From assembly GCF_022811645.1 (NCBI RefSeq), contig NZ_CP094534.1:186001-250000 (forward strand): a stretch of 64,000 nucleotides of DNA, read 5' to 3'. The notes under the pieces are model-generated. The model worked only from the letters and a program-made list of their open reading frames with translations. It was not told the origin of the DNA and searched no databases. The position numbers and the translations under genes were made by a program. Numbering within the stretch: position 1 is the first letter of the stretch; every line of letters starts with the position of its first letter. This document shows, piece by piece, positions 49,083 through 58,056 of this stretch. Source of the DNA: Hymenobacter monticola. GTDB taxonomy: Bacteria > Bacteroidota > Bacteroidia > Cytophagales > Hymenobacteraceae.

Positions 49083-49661
49083 TTAATTCTTGCCTAAGCC
49101 GTGTTTTTCGAGGCAGCGGCGCAGTTGCAGCTTGGCCCGGTGCACCAGCACCCAGTAGTTAGACGCAGTGATGCCCAGCTCCTGACAAATTTCTTCGGCC
49201 GATAATTCCTCCACGAAGCGCATGGCAAACACGGCCCCCTGTTGCGCCGGCAGCCGGTCCTGGCAGCGCTGAATAGCCTCGTGCAGTTCCTCCTGCTCCA
49301 GCGCGGCATCGGCATTCAGCCAGCTGGCGGGCATTTGCGCATCGGCCCAGTGCCCGGTTTCCAGGTTAAAGAAGTCGGCTTCCGTAGCGCCGCCTTCGCT
49401 TATTTGGTCGAGACTGACTTGCTTGGCGCGGGCCTGCCGGCGGTAATGGTCGATGATTTTGCGCCGCAAAATGACGAACAGCCAGGTGCGCTCCGACGCC
49501 TCGGCCCGGAAGGTAGCCAAGCCGTCAAGGGCGCTCAGGAAAGTTTCCTGCACCAGTTCTTCGGCCACGGTGGTGTCGCTCACGCGGCTGAGGGCAAAGC
49601 GGAAAAGCTCGTCGCCGTAGCGGTCGGGCCACTGCGCCGGAATGGGAACGGATGGGGTCAT
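49083..49661 (-). CDS. ECF RNA polymerase sigma factor
   Basis: A 192-residue sigma-70 family protein. Region 2 reads RYGDELFRFALSRVSDTTVA, EELVQETFLSALDG and RTWLFVILRRKIIDHYRR. Region 4 reads LPAQQGAVFAMRFVEELSAE and EICQELGITASNYWVLVHRA. An insert of about 35 residues (LDQISEGGATEADFFNLETG) separates them. The start MTPSVPIP at 49661 is preferred over a Met 35 codons upstream. It is paired with the zinc anti-sigma downstream. Confidence 0.9.
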   Translation of the reverse strand: MTPSVPIPAQWPDRYGDELFRFALSRVSDTTVAEELVQETFLSALDGLATFRAEASERTWLFVILRRKIIDHYRRQARAKQVSLDQISEGGATEADFFNLETGHWADAQMPASWLNADAALEQEELHEAIQRCQDRLPAQQGAVFAMRFVEELSAEEICQELGITASNYWVLVHRAKLQLRRCLEKHGLGKN

Positions 49662-49731
49662 GCAAGGCGGCGAGGGGCTGGGCCCAACTCGCACCGCAAG
49701 ATTACGGCGGCCGCCGGGAAAAGGACGCTTC

Positions 49732-50493
49732 TCACTCCGATAGGGCGGCGGTAGCAACTCCAACAATGTGCCGCGAAGCCACTTCCTGCACCAGCACCAC
49801 GGCCCGCAAATTCGGCCGTTGCCAAGCAGTGGGCAAAGTCAGCGCTTGGTCGGCGCTAAACGTTCCGTCTGCCCCCACGCGCCCAAGCGGCAGCAGCTGG
49901 CGCACCACAGCTGCGTGGCGCAGCAGGCGCCCGGCGTTCTCGCCCCGCCCCACCTGCGACGACAAGCCGCTTTCGGTGATGGCCAGCAGTACTTCTGCCG
50001 TGGGCGTGCCGGCGGGCAGGTTCTGCACCCGCACCTCGGCCCGGCCCTGGCGCACGCGCAGGCCCACGGTGGCCTGAGGTGCCTTGGCGGCTTTGGCCAC
50101 GGTAGCCGCCAGCTCGCCGGTGCGGCTGCCCACCAATTCGTAGCGTCCATTCACCACGGCCTGAGGCGTGTAGGAGCCCGTGCCGAAACCTTGGGCGTAC
50201 TGGCGCTGGCGCGCGGTGTAGGCCGGCGCGGAAAAAGCGTCTTTCCAGCCCAGCCTGTTCCAGTAATCGACGTGCTCGCCGAGGGCAATAACTTCAACGC
50301 CGGGCACGGTTTGAGCGGTTTCCAGGTCGCGCAGGGCCGCATCGGCGCTTGGGCAGCTGGAGCAGCCTTCTGAGGTGAATAATTCCACGATTACCGGCAC
50401 CCGGCTTGGCTCCGTCGGCACGGGCGTCGCCGGCGTAAGCGATAATAATAGACCGCAAAGCGGCAGCACGAGCAGCAAAGCTGTTTTCATCAT
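49732..50493 (-). CDS. DUF1223 thioredoxin-like secreted protein
   Basis: A 253-residue protein with signal peptide (MMKTALLLVLPLCGLLLSLT). The thioredoxin-like fold begins VIVELFTSEGCSSCPSADAA with a CSSC motif, then VIALGEHVDYWNRLGWKDAF and YTPQAVVNGRYELVGS, all typical of DUF1223. The C-terminal half is beta-rich. Function is unproven; the fold suggests periplasmic redox or copper-related work. It lies 70 bp upstream of the ECF sigma gene on the same strand and could be in its operon. Confidence 0.85.
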   Translation of the reverse strand: MMKTALLLVLPLCGLLLSLTPATPVPTEPSRVPVIVELFTSEGCSSCPSADAALRDLETAQTVPGVEVIALGEHVDYWNRLGWKDAFSAPAYTARQRQYAQGFGTGSYTPQAVVNGRYELVGSRTGELAATVAKAAKAPQATVGLRVRQGRAEVRVQNLPAGTPTAEVLLAITESGLSSQVGRGENAGRLLRHAAVVRQLLPLGRVGADGTFSADQALTLPTAWQRPNLRAVVLVQEVASRHIVGVATAALSE

Positions 50494-50613
50494 CGACGAG
50501 GCAAAGCAGCATTATTCCGGCATCATTGCCGAGTTGTTTTGCTAGACGCTGCGCTTTAATCCTCCTTACAGCCAAGCCGTCATCCTGCGCTTTGCCGCTG
50601 GCCGCATCTAAAA

Positions 50614-50646
50614 TAAAAAGCCCCCGCAACGGCGAGGGCTTTTTTA
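50614..50646 (-). terminator. Terminator after the SnoaL-like gene
   Basis: AAAAGCCCCCGC and GCGAGGGCTTTTTT form a hairpin with A- and T-tracts on either side, usable from both strands. It lies 23 bp beyond the stop of the minus-strand gene at 50670. Confidence 0.8.
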
Positions 50647-50669
50647 GTTACTCTGATGCTTAGTGTACC

Positions 50670-51584
50670 TTACTGCGCCCGCTTCAGGGGCGACTGTGCG
50701 GCGCTGCCGTTCGGGCCGGCTGTGGTGACGGGCACCGGCGCGAAGTTGAAAATTTCTAGTACCACGCGCCAGCCGGCCACGGCTTCGCGCCGCCAGATGC
50801 GCAGGTAGCTGCCCTTTTCCTCGGGGTGCTTGGCAGTGGCCATGCGGCGCAGGTCGCCCACCACGTAGCCCAGGTCGCCAGCGGCGGCCAGGTAGCCGGT
50901 GGTGGGGGCAAAAATGTAGCTGTCACCGAGGTTTTTCATGTTGGCCACGGCGGCGGCCCCTTGCATCATGGAGAGGCCGGGCCGGTAGAGGCGGGCTTCG
51001 GCACTCAGCGACTGCTCGTAGCTGGCACCGGGCTTGGAGAGTTCGGCCGCGGCAAACTTGCGGTCCACGTCCAAAATAATGCCCGACGGGGCCATACTGG
51101 GTGTGGCCACGGCCGGCTGCAGGCGCGGCTGGGGCACCGTGGCGGGCTTGGCCGGTGCCGCGCCAATACGCTCGATGCCCATGTCGACGGCAAATTTCCA
51201 GGTGCCGTCGGGCTGCTTGCGCCACACGGTCACGTACTCGCCCCCGGCCTGCGGTTGGCCGTCTTTGAGCTGCGTCCAGGGGCCGGTGGTGTAGCCCAGG
51301 TCGCCCGACTGGGCCACATCGGCCAAAATGGGGTACCAGCTCAGGCGCGTGGTGGGCTGCACCGGCCGGGCCTGCCACACCTCCTGGGCGCTGACGAGCT
51401 TGCCGCCTTCCGCGATAAGCGCCGTGGGGGCGCTATAAGCCAAAAAGGCAGCCTTGGTGCCCGCCTGCATCGCCTGCGCCGCAAAAGAATTTTCGGCATC
51501 AATCACCGCCTGGCGGGCCTGCCCCATGCTCACCAACGGCAGCCCGGAGGCCAATAACGCTATAATTGTCAAGGAATTCTTCAT
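50670..51584 (-). CDS. Secreted protein with two SnoaL/DUF4440-like domains
   Basis: A 304-residue protein with signal peptide MKNSLTIIALLASGLPLVSM. Two similar NTF2-like halves follow: VIDAENSFAAQAMQAGTKAA to WRKQPDGTWKFAVDMGIERI, and ILDVDRKFAAAELSKPGASY to IWRREAVAGWRVVLEIFNFA. Each has the helix-start D-x-x-F-A-A and closing W-x-x-x-x-x-G-W pattern of DUF4440. No catalytic role is evident. The start at 51584 gives the signal peptide. Single gene. Confidence 0.8.
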   Translation of the reverse strand: MKNSLTIIALLASGLPLVSMGQARQAVIDAENSFAAQAMQAGTKAAFLAYSAPTALIAEGGKLVSAQEVWQARPVQPTTRLSWYPILADVAQSGDLGYTTGPWTQLKDGQPQAGGEYVTVWRKQPDGTWKFAVDMGIERIGAAPAKPATVPQPRLQPAVATPSMAPSGIILDVDRKFAAAELSKPGASYEQSLSAEARLYRPGLSMMQGAAAVANMKNLGDSYIFAPTTGYLAAAGDLGYVVGDLRRMATAKHPEEKGSYLRIWRREAVAGWRVVLEIFNFAPVPVTTAGPNGSAAQSPLKRAQ

Positions 51585-51746
51585 AATATACAAGGCTAAT
51601 GGCTTATCAATAGCTAAGATAGGCACTACGGGATAATCACAATTCTCTGCCAACTTTCATTTGCCCGCTGATGCCGTTCTTGCAGCCGCATTGGCCCCTG
51701 GCTGAAACTTTGAGCCACTTTCCGCCGATTCATTTTTCTTGTTTTT

Positions 51747-52280
51747 ATGAAACTAGCCGACCTCACTGCCCGCGCCCGGCGTATCCGCCTCGTTCTCACC
51801 GACTGCGACGGTGTGCTCACCGACGGGGGCGTCTATTATTCGGAGCGCGGCGAGGAAATGAAGCGGTTCAACATCCGCGACGGCATGGGCGTGGAGCGCC
51901 TGCGCAACCAAGGCATTGCCACGGGCATCATCACGGGCGAGGTATCGCCCTCGGTGCGCACCCGCGCCGCCAAGCTGCGCATCGAGGAACTGCACCTCGG
52001 CATCAAGGACAAGCCGGCTTGCCTGCAGGAAATCATGGCCCGCACGGGCCTGCAGGCCGATGAGATTGCCTTCATCGGCGATGATACCAACGACCTTGAA
52101 ATTCTGGGTTTGGTGGGATTTTCGGCCTGTCCGGGCGATGCCACGTCTTTCGCCCGCGCGGCGGCCGACTTTCATTGCCAGGCCTTTGGCGGCCACGGCT
52201 GCTTCCGCGAGCTGGCCGAGTTCATCATTGCCGCCCAGGGCAGCGCCCAGCCGATGGCGGACGATAAAGGAAGTGAGTAG
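51747..52280 (+). CDS. kdsC: KdsC-like HAD phosphatase (KDO 8-phosphate phosphatase)
   Basis: A 177-residue capless HAD enzyme. Catalytic loop LVLTDCDGVLTDGGVYY with Asp19 and Asp21, motif II Thr/Ser in GIITGEVSPSVR, motif III Lys in LGIKDKPACLQEI and motif IV FIGDDTNDLEIL. The length and the GDDTNDLE signature are those of KdsC, which makes KDO for lipopolysaccharide; members of the same family act on acylneuraminate 9-phosphate. No other kds gene is nearby. Confidence 0.88.
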   Translation: MKLADLTARARRIRLVLTDCDGVLTDGGVYYSERGEEMKRFNIRDGMGVERLRNQGIATGIITGEVSPSVRTRAAKLRIEELHLGIKDKPACLQEIMARTGLQADEIAFIGDDTNDLEILGLVGFSACPGDATSFARAAADFHCQAFGGHGCFRELAEFIIAAQGSAQPMADDKGSE

Positions 52281-52281
52281 T

Positions 52282-52344
52282 AGCGGATTGGTGGGGTGAC
52301 GGATTAGTGGATTGGAATACGATATAATCCACTAATCCACCGCT
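52282..52344. repeat. Inverted repeat at convergent gene ends
   Basis: AGCGGATTGGTGG and GGATTAGTGGATT at the left match AATCCACTAATCCACCGCT at the right. GGATTnGTGG is repeated within the left arm. It lies between kdsC and a convergent regulator gene and probably terminates both. Confidence 0.8.
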
Positions 52345-52993
52345 ATTCCGGCAGCAGGCCCTGACTGGCGGCCAGCCGGATGAGGGCGGCCGTGTTGCGC
52401 GTCTGGGTTTTGTCCATGATGTTTTGGCGGTGGGTTTCGACGGTGCGCTTGCTGGTGAAGAGCTTGAGGGCGATTTCGGCGTTCGTAAGGCCGGCGGCTA
52501 CCAGGCCCAGCACCTCCATTTCGCGCTTGCTCAGGCCCAGGGCCACGCGGGCGGCGTCGCCGTCGGCGGGCGTGCCGGTGTAGAGGCGGCCCAACAGCGC
52601 CATCCCAATGGCCGAGCACAGAAACGAGCGGCCCGAAGCCACGGTGGCCAAGCCATGCGCAAGCTCACTGACCAGGGCGCTTTTCAGGATGTAGCCGTGG
52701 GCGCCGAGGTCGAAGGCGCGGGCCACGTAGTGCTCGTTGCTGAGCTCGCCGCGGGCTAGTACGCGCAGCTGCGGGTATTGGCCGCGCAGGGCGGGCAGCA
52801 GCGCCAGGGCGTCGGGGCCGGGCAGGCTCAGGTCGAGCAGCACGACGGTGGAGTTGACGGTGCCAAGTTGGGCCAGGAGTTCGTCGCCGGTGCCGGCTTC
52901 GCCCACTACTTCGAGCCCGGGCGCTGCCGCCAAACCGAGGCGCAACACTTCACGCGTGGGCGCGTGGCCGTCGGAGAGAAGCAGGCGAATCAT
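52343..52993 (-). CDS. LuxR-type response regulator with degenerate receiver
   Basis: A 216-residue regulator. The receiver begins MIRLLLSDGHAPTREVLRLG and has Asp in VVLLDLSLPGPDAL and Lys in GYILKSALVSEL. The acidic pair is Ser-Asp and the usual Thr/Ser is Ala (RVLARGEL), so phosphorylation may be impaired. The C-terminal LuxR helix-turn-helix is LSKREMEVLGLVAAGLTNAE and KLFTSKRTVETHRQNIMDKT. The start at 52993 is chosen at the receiver; upstream codons are intergenic. Divergent from a close paralogue at 53277. Confidence 0.88.
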   Translation of the reverse strand: MIRLLLSDGHAPTREVLRLGLAAAPGLEVVGEAGTGDELLAQLGTVNSTVVLLDLSLPGPDALALLPALRGQYPQLRVLARGELSNEHYVARAFDLGAHGYILKSALVSELAHGLATVASGRSFLCSAIGMALLGRLYTGTPADGDAARVALGLSKREMEVLGLVAAGLTNAEIALKLFTSKRTVETHRQNIMDKTQTRNTAALIRLAASQGLLPE

Positions 52994-53276
52994 GGTGTAG
53001 AAAAGGGCGTAAAAAGAGAAAGCAAAAAGGTCAATCAAAATGAAGCCGACTTTAGTTCGCCAGCCAACAAAATTGGTTGTATGCACCCCGAAATTATAAG
53101 CTCAGGCAATCTGAACCCTAAACTCATTAGCAAAAGCCGTATAAATCCCTGGAAAAATCAGCGCTTCATCGGCCGATTTGGTACAAATACGTAGCCGGGT
53201 TTGCCGTATAACAGGACGGGGCCAACTTTGTGTTCTGCCACCTGTTCTACGCCTCCCACCTGCCTTCTTTTCCGCT

Positions 53277-53936
53277 ATGACTCGCATTCTTCTGGCCGAT
53301 GACCACACCATTCTGCGCGATGGCATTCGGGCGCTGCTTTCAACGGCTCCCGACCTGGAAGTGGTAGGCGAGGCCAGCAACGGCGCCGAGGTGCTGACCA
53401 TGCTCGAAACCATTCCTGCCGATGTGGTGCTGATGGACGTGCAAATGCCCGTGCTCGACGGCTTTGCTACCATGCCCGAGCTGCGCCAGCGCTTCCCGGA
53501 AGTGAACGTACTGGTGCTCACCATGCTCGACCACGAAAACTACGTGGCCCGCATGCTGGAGGCGGGGGCCTTGGGATACGTGCTCAAAAACGCCGCCATC
53601 ACCGAAATCATGTACGCCATTCGAACAGTGGCCACCGGCAGCCCTTTCCTGTGCACGGAAATTGGGCTGGCCATGCTCTACAAGGCCGTGGCCAACACAG
53701 GCGGCAGCACTTCATCCGAAGAAATCGGCAGCCACACCGGGGCCGACCTCACGGCCCGCGAGCTGGAAGTGCTCAAGCTCATTGCCGAAGGGCTCACCAA
53801 CGGCGAAATCGCCGACAAGCTCTTCACCAGCAAGCGCACCATCGAAACCCACCGCCAGAACATCATCGCCAAAACCCAAGCCAAAAACACCGCCGCCCTC
53901 ATCAAGCTGGCCGTGGGCCGGGGGCTTATTTCATAG
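53277..53936 (+). CDS. LuxR-type (NarL) response regulator
   Basis: A 219-residue regulator with a complete receiver (LLADDHTILRDG, VVLMDVQMPVLDGFA, VLTMLDHENYV, GYVLKNAAITE) and LuxR domain (LTAREL...LIAEGLTNGEIADKLF, SKRTIETHRQNIIAKTQ). The start MTRILLADDH is at 53277; a promoter-like CAACTTTG lies about 50 bp upstream. No kinase gene is adjacent. It is divergent from a paralogue whose receiver is degenerate. Confidence 0.9.
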   Translation: MTRILLADDHTILRDGIRALLSTAPDLEVVGEASNGAEVLTMLETIPADVVLMDVQMPVLDGFATMPELRQRFPEVNVLVLTMLDHENYVARMLEAGALGYVLKNAAITEIMYAIRTVATGSPFLCTEIGLAMLYKAVANTGGSTSSEEIGSHTGADLTARELEVLKLIAEGLTNGEIADKLFTSKRTIETHRQNIIAKTQAKNTAALIKLAVGRGLIS

Positions 53937-54009
53937 TGGTTAGTGGTTAGCTTTAATAGCCCAAAAGCATCTGATACTCACCACTAATCGTTAACCACTA
54001 ACCACTATA
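53933..54009. repeat. Inverted repeat at convergent gene ends
   Basis: TAGTGGTTAGTGGTTAG at the left mirrors TTAACCACTAACCACTATA at the right. Each arm is a tandem of TAGTGGT. The left arm starts within the stop of the regulator gene, and the right arm reaches the stop of the DUF1345 gene. Confidence 0.88.
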
Positions 54010-54700
54010 AAAGCCCGCCGATGGCGCTGATGCTCAGGGCCACGATGGCGGTGTTGAAGCTGAAGGAGATGAAGGCGTGGAGCAGGGCGGTGCGGCGCTG
54101 CCGCCGGCCGGGGATGGTGACGTCGGCCGTTTGGGCGGCCATGCCAATGGTGAAGGCGAAGTAGGCAAAGTCCAGGTAGTCGGGCTCGGGGTCCTGGCCG
54201 GGAAATTCCAGGCCGCCGGTGTCGCCGCCGGCCGCTTCGTCGTTGTCGTAGAAAATGTGGGCGTAGCGCAGCGTGAAGATGGTGTGCACCAGCAGCCAGG
54301 CTTCGAATACCGCCGCCATGCTCAGCGCCACATTCAGCGAGAGCCCGCCGGAGCCCAGCCCTTTGGTGGAGCTCAATAGGGCCACCACGCCCAGCAGGCT
54401 GGCCAGGGCCGCCACCAGCACAAACCCGAACGCCAGCGCCCGACTAGGGTCTTCGTCGTTGGCCACTTCGCGGATGCGGGCGGCATTGGCCGTGAAAATG
54501 GCGGCGGCGATGAGCAGCAGCGTCACGGCGGCGAAGGCGTCCCAGGCGGCCACCCACTGGCTGATGTGGCGGGGGCTGGCCGGGGTGCCGGCCCACGCCA
54601 GCGCGCCCAGCGCCAGACCGGCCAGCAGCCGGTAGCGCGCCGAAACGCGGCCCACGCGGTGCACTGCCCGAAAAAGAAAGTTGGAAGAAGTCGTTGGCAC
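54005..54700 (-). CDS. DUF1345 membrane protein
   Basis: About 231 residues from a GTG at 54700 (VPTTSSNFLFRAVHRVGRVS), with five or six membrane helices: RLLAGLALGALAWAG, WDAFAAVTLLLIAAAIFTAN, ALAFGFVLVAALASLLGVVA, NVALSMAAVFEAWLLVHTIF and AFISFSFNTAIVALSISAIG. The motif DYLDFAYFAFTIGMAAQTAD is diagnostic of DUF1345. Function is unknown. The frame extends to an ATG at 54793, but that would overlap the divergent promoter of the next gene. Confidence 0.85.
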   Translation of the reverse strand: MPTTSSNFLFRAVHRVGRVSARYRLLAGLALGALAWAGTPASPRHISQWVAAWDAFAAVTLLLIAAAIFTANAARIREVANDEDPSRALAFGFVLVAALASLLGVVALLSSTKGLGSGGLSLNVALSMAAVFEAWLLVHTIFTLRYAHIFYDNDEAAGGDTGGLEFPGQDPEPDYLDFAYFAFTIGMAAQTADVTIPGRRQRRTALLHAFISFSFNTAIVALSISAIGGLL

Positions 54701-54802
54701 GGCGCAAAGTACGGCCGCCGGGGCCGGCCCGCCGAAACTTTTATCCCGGCTAATGCTTCCTTTGTGGCGCCGGCGGCTGCCGGTGTTTTCCACGTTCCGT
54801 CT

Positions 54803-56293
54803 ATGAATTCAGCGCCCCTTTCCGGCCTCTACGAGCCCTCGCTCGCCCTCGTCACCGACCTGTACCAGCTCACCATGGCCTACGGCTACTGGCAGCAGGG
54901 CCTGCAAGACCGCGAGGCGGTGTTCCACCTCTACTTCCGCAAGGCGCCGTTCCAAGGCGGGTACGCGGTGGCGGCGGGGCTGGCGTTGGCGGTGGACTGG
55001 GTGGAGAACCTGCGTTTCTCGGAAGATGACCTGGCTTACCTCGGCAGCTTGCGCGGCAGCAAGGGCGGCGTCATGTTTCCGGCCGAGTTTCTGGAATACC
55101 TGCGCCAGCTGAAATTCACCTGCGACATTGATGCCGTGGCCGAGGGCACGGTGGTGTTTGGCAACGAGCCGCTGATTCGGGTGCGTGGGCCGCTGCTGCA
55201 AGCCCAATTGCTGGAAACGGCCTTGCTCACGCTCGTCAATTTCCAGACCCTGATTGCCACCAAGGCCGCCCGCATCCGCGAGGCCGCGGGCCCTTCGGAC
55301 CAGGTGCTGGAGTTTGGCCTGCGCCGCGCCCAGGGTTTCGATGGCGGCCTGGGGGCCAGCCGCGCGGCTTTTTTGGGTGGGGCCGATGCCACCAGCAACG
55401 TGCTGGCCGGGCAGCGCTACGGTATTCCGGTGCGCGGCACGCACGCGCACAGCTGGGTGATGTCATTTGGCGATGAAGTTCAGGCGTTTTCGGCCTACGC
55501 GCAGGCCTTTCCCGACGACTCGGTGTTTCTAGTCGATACCTACGACACGCTGGAAGGCGTGCGGCAGGCCATTAAGGTGGCCCGCGAGATGCGCGCCAAC
55601 GGGCACGAGCTGGCCGGCATCCGCCTCGATTCGGGCGATTTGGCCTACCTCAGCCGCGAGGCGCGGGCGGTGCTCGACGAAGCCGGCTTTACGGAAACGC
55701 GCATCGTGGCCAGCAACGACCTGGAGGAAAACCTCATCACCAGCCTCAAGCAACAGGGCGCCCGCATCGACACCTGGGGCGTGGGGACCCAGCTCGTGAC
55801 GGCCTACAACCAGGCCGCGCTGGGCGGGGTGTACAAGCTGGCCGCGCTGCGCAAGGCCGATGACTCGGGCTGGGACTTCACCATCAAGCTTTCGGAGCAG
55901 GTGGCCAAAACCAGTGTGCCGGGCATTTTGCAGGTGCGCCGCTACCTGAACGAGTACGGCAAGCCCCGCGCCGACATGCTCTACAACACCGCTGTGCCCC
56001 TCCCCGACCAGCTCACCATCATCGACCCGGCCGACCTCACCCGCCGCCTGGCCATCAAGCCCGAAACTAAGTTTCGGGAGCTGCTGGAGCCCGTATTCCG
56101 CGCCGGCAAGCGCGTGCTGGACCTGCCCACCCTGGCCGAAAGCCGCGCCCACGCCCAGCGCGAAGTGCAAAGCCTCGACCCCAGCATCCGCCGTTTCCTC
56201 AACCCCCACGTGTTTCCGGTGGGCCTGGAGAAAACGCTGTGCGACTACCGCACGGAGCTTATTCTGGAGAAGAAGCCCGTGCGCGGGGCGTAG
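54803..56293 (+). CDS. pncB: Nicotinate phosphoribosyltransferase
   Basis: A 496-residue enzyme of NAD salvage that joins nicotinate and PRPP. Recognised by SLALVTDLYQLTMAYGYWQQ near the N-terminus, the LEFGLRRAQGFDGGLGASRA loop, GTHAHSWVMSFG, GIRLDSGDLAYLSREARAVL and WGVGTQLVTAYNQAALGGVY. Length is normal for the longer bacterial NAPRT group. The start MNSAPLSG at 54803 is chosen by alignment to the family N-terminus. It is divergent from the DUF1345 gene and followed by a strong terminator. Confidence 0.94.
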   Translation: MNSAPLSGLYEPSLALVTDLYQLTMAYGYWQQGLQDREAVFHLYFRKAPFQGGYAVAAGLALAVDWVENLRFSEDDLAYLGSLRGSKGGVMFPAEFLEYLRQLKFTCDIDAVAEGTVVFGNEPLIRVRGPLLQAQLLETALLTLVNFQTLIATKAARIREAAGPSDQVLEFGLRRAQGFDGGLGASRAAFLGGADATSNVLAGQRYGIPVRGTHAHSWVMSFGDEVQAFSAYAQAFPDDSVFLVDTYDTLEGVRQAIKVAREMRANGHELAGIRLDSGDLAYLSREARAVLDEAGFTETRIVASNDLEENLITSLKQQGARIDTWGVGTQLVTAYNQAALGGVYKLAALRKADDSGWDFTIKLSEQVAKTSVPGILQVRRYLNEYGKPRADMLYNTAVPLPDQLTIIDPADLTRRLAIKPETKFRELLEPVFRAGKRVLDLPTLAESRAHAQREVQSLDPSIRRFLNPHVFPVGLEKTLCDYRTELILEKKPVRGA

Positions 56294-56306
56294 CGGTTAA
56301 TTAAGA

Positions 56307-56354
56307 CGAAAAAGCCGTCACGCTGAGCATATGTTCAGCGTGACGGCTTTTTCG
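56307..56354 (+). terminator. Terminator after pncB
   Basis: CGAAAAAGCCGTCACGCTGA and TCAGCGTGACGGCTTTTTCG form a perfect 20-bp stem around GCATATGT. With A- and T-tracts it can serve both convergent genes. Confidence 0.92.
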
Positions 56355-56373
56355 TGCCAAGCATTTGCCGGTT

Positions 56374-56859
56374 CTAATCAAACTCTGGCCAGTTCTCTTC
56401 CAGTGCTACGGGTTCCGGCTGTTGCCTGGGTTGCTTCGGCGCGCTGGGGTGGCCCGAGGCGAAAGTCAGCAGCGCAATCACCAAACTGAAAAACACGGCC
56501 AGCACCGTCACAAACTGATGCGACACCACGCGGTTGCGGGAAAAAATCAGCAGCACGGCCAGCGCCAGCAGCAACACGTCGGAGGCCACCACCAGTAGGG
56601 CATCGCCGGGCCAGTGCATCACCCGAAACACCACGCCCAGAATGCCCACCGTGAGGGTGGCTACCATCACGTAATTCAAGGCATCGGAGGTGCCGGCTTC
56701 TGCATTGGCCCGCGCCGTGAAACCCAGCACCGACGCCAGCAAGGCACCAAAGCCGCCCAGCATCAGGGCATTGGCGCCGTACCACCAATGTACTTTAAAG
56801 TACACGCCCAAGAGGCCTAGTAGCAGCGCCGCCCCGTTTAGTAGTCGTGGTACATTCAT
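56374..56859 (-). CDS. Small four-helix membrane protein
   Basis: A 161-residue membrane protein with four or five helices: LLNGAALLLGLLGVYFKVHW, ALMLGGFGALLASVLGFTA, YVMVATLTVGILGVVFRVMH, LLVVASDVLLLALAVLLIFS and VTVLAVFFSLVIALLTFASG. The VFRVMHWPGDALL segment recalls the membrane part of GldL gliding proteins, but the protein lacks the rest of GldL. The C-terminal tail is Pro/Glu-rich. Function is unknown. It follows purM on the same strand by 93 bp. Confidence 0.65.
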   Translation of the reverse strand: MNVPRLLNGAALLLGLLGVYFKVHWWYGANALMLGGFGALLASVLGFTARANAEAGTSDALNYVMVATLTVGILGVVFRVMHWPGDALLVVASDVLLLALAVLLIFSRNRVVSHQFVTVLAVFFSLVIALLTFASGHPSAPKQPRQQPEPVALEENWPEFD

Positions 56860-56952
56860 GCCGAGTCGTTGTTGCCAGCCCTAACGGAGCCGGAAGATAA
56901 ACTATTGCAGCAACCGCCCTACAAACATCATGCACAGCCAGCCTACGGCAGC

Positions 56953-58050
56953 TTACGCGTAGCGCAGCTCGCCTGCACCCACGCGCAAGGTCACGCCGCT
57001 TTCAGCCGTGAGTTGCCCGGCCACCTGCGCCTGGTAGCCGCTGGCTTGCAGCGAGGCTACTACCGCAGCGGCGCTGGCTTCTTCGGTCACGAGGAGCATG
57101 CCGGTGCCCATGTTCCAGTAGAGGTAGGCCGTTTCGGCGTCGATGCCGCCGATTTCGCAGAGACGCTGCATGGCGGGCAGGGGCGCAAACAGGTTGTCCA
57201 AGACTGCGCCGAGGCCGTTTTTCAGCACCCGCTTGAAGTTGTCGGCCACGCCTCCGCCGGTGATGTGGGCGGCGCCGTGCAGCGGCAGGCCGGCATCGAG
57301 CAGGGCCGTGAGGCCCGGCGAGTAGATGAGCGAGGGCGCCAGCAGGGCATCGCCCCAGGTGGCGTACTGGTCGGCATCGGTACCGTCGTAGGGCGCTTCG
57401 TGCCAGTTGTCGCCGAAGAGGCGGGTGAGGGTTTTGCGGGCCAGCGAGTAGCCGTTGGAGCGGAACGAGGGCGACTGCAACGCCACCACCGCCATACCGG
57501 CCTGGGCGGTGTGCCCGCTCAGAGGCCGCGCCAGGCTGGGGTGCAGGCTGCCGATAGCAGTAGAGCACCAGTTAAAGTTCATGGCCGCGCCGGGCCAGCC
57601 GCCGATGCGGTTACCGAGTTCGGCAATTTCGCCGCCGGTGATGGCGATGCCGGCGAAGTTGCAGGCGTCGTGCAGGCCGCGCATCATCTGGTCCACCACT
57701 TCGTAGTCGAGGTGGTTCACGTCGATGATGTTGGAGAGGTTGGTGGGCACGAAGCCGGCCACAATGAGGTCGTCGGCGGTCATGGCCACCAGGTCGAAGC
57801 CCAGGGTATCGTAGCGGCCGGTGCGCTCGGCCACCTCAATTTTGGTCCCGATGCCGTCGGAGCTGATGCCGAGGCGGGCGTTGCCGAAGCGGATTTCGTT
57901 GGCAAAGCCGCCGTCGAGGTCGGGGGCGGCTTCGCCGGGCTTGCCGGCGCGGTTGGCGAAGGTCTTTTTAGCCCAGCCGTAGGCGTTGCGGGAAGCGGCG
58001 TTGCCTTCTTCGATGGAATAGCCGGCGGGGTTGTTTTTCGTATCGTTCAT
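56953..58050 (-). CDS. purM: Phosphoribosylformylglycinamidine cyclo-ligase
   Basis: A 365-residue AIR synthase that closes the imidazole ring in purine synthesis. ATP-binding features are LGISSDGIGTKIEVAERTGR, DLVAMTADDLIVAGFVPTNL, ITGGEIAELGNRIGG, and FRSNGYSLARKTL with AHITGGGVADNFKRVL. This is the longer PurM variant common in Bacteroidota. It follows purF after an inverted repeat. Confidence 0.93.
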   Translation of the reverse strand: MNDTKNNPAGYSIEEGNAASRNAYGWAKKTFANRAGKPGEAAPDLDGGFANEIRFGNARLGISSDGIGTKIEVAERTGRYDTLGFDLVAMTADDLIVAGFVPTNLSNIIDVNHLDYEVVDQMMRGLHDACNFAGIAITGGEIAELGNRIGGWPGAAMNFNWCSTAIGSLHPSLARPLSGHTAQAGMAVVALQSPSFRSNGYSLARKTLTRLFGDNWHEAPYDGTDADQYATWGDALLAPSLIYSPGLTALLDAGLPLHGAAHITGGGVADNFKRVLKNGLGAVLDNLFAPLPAMQRLCEIGGIDAETAYLYWNMGTGMLLVTEEASAAAVVASLQASGYQAQVAGQLTAESGVTLRVGAGELRYA

Positions 58051-58056
58051 GCGGTT

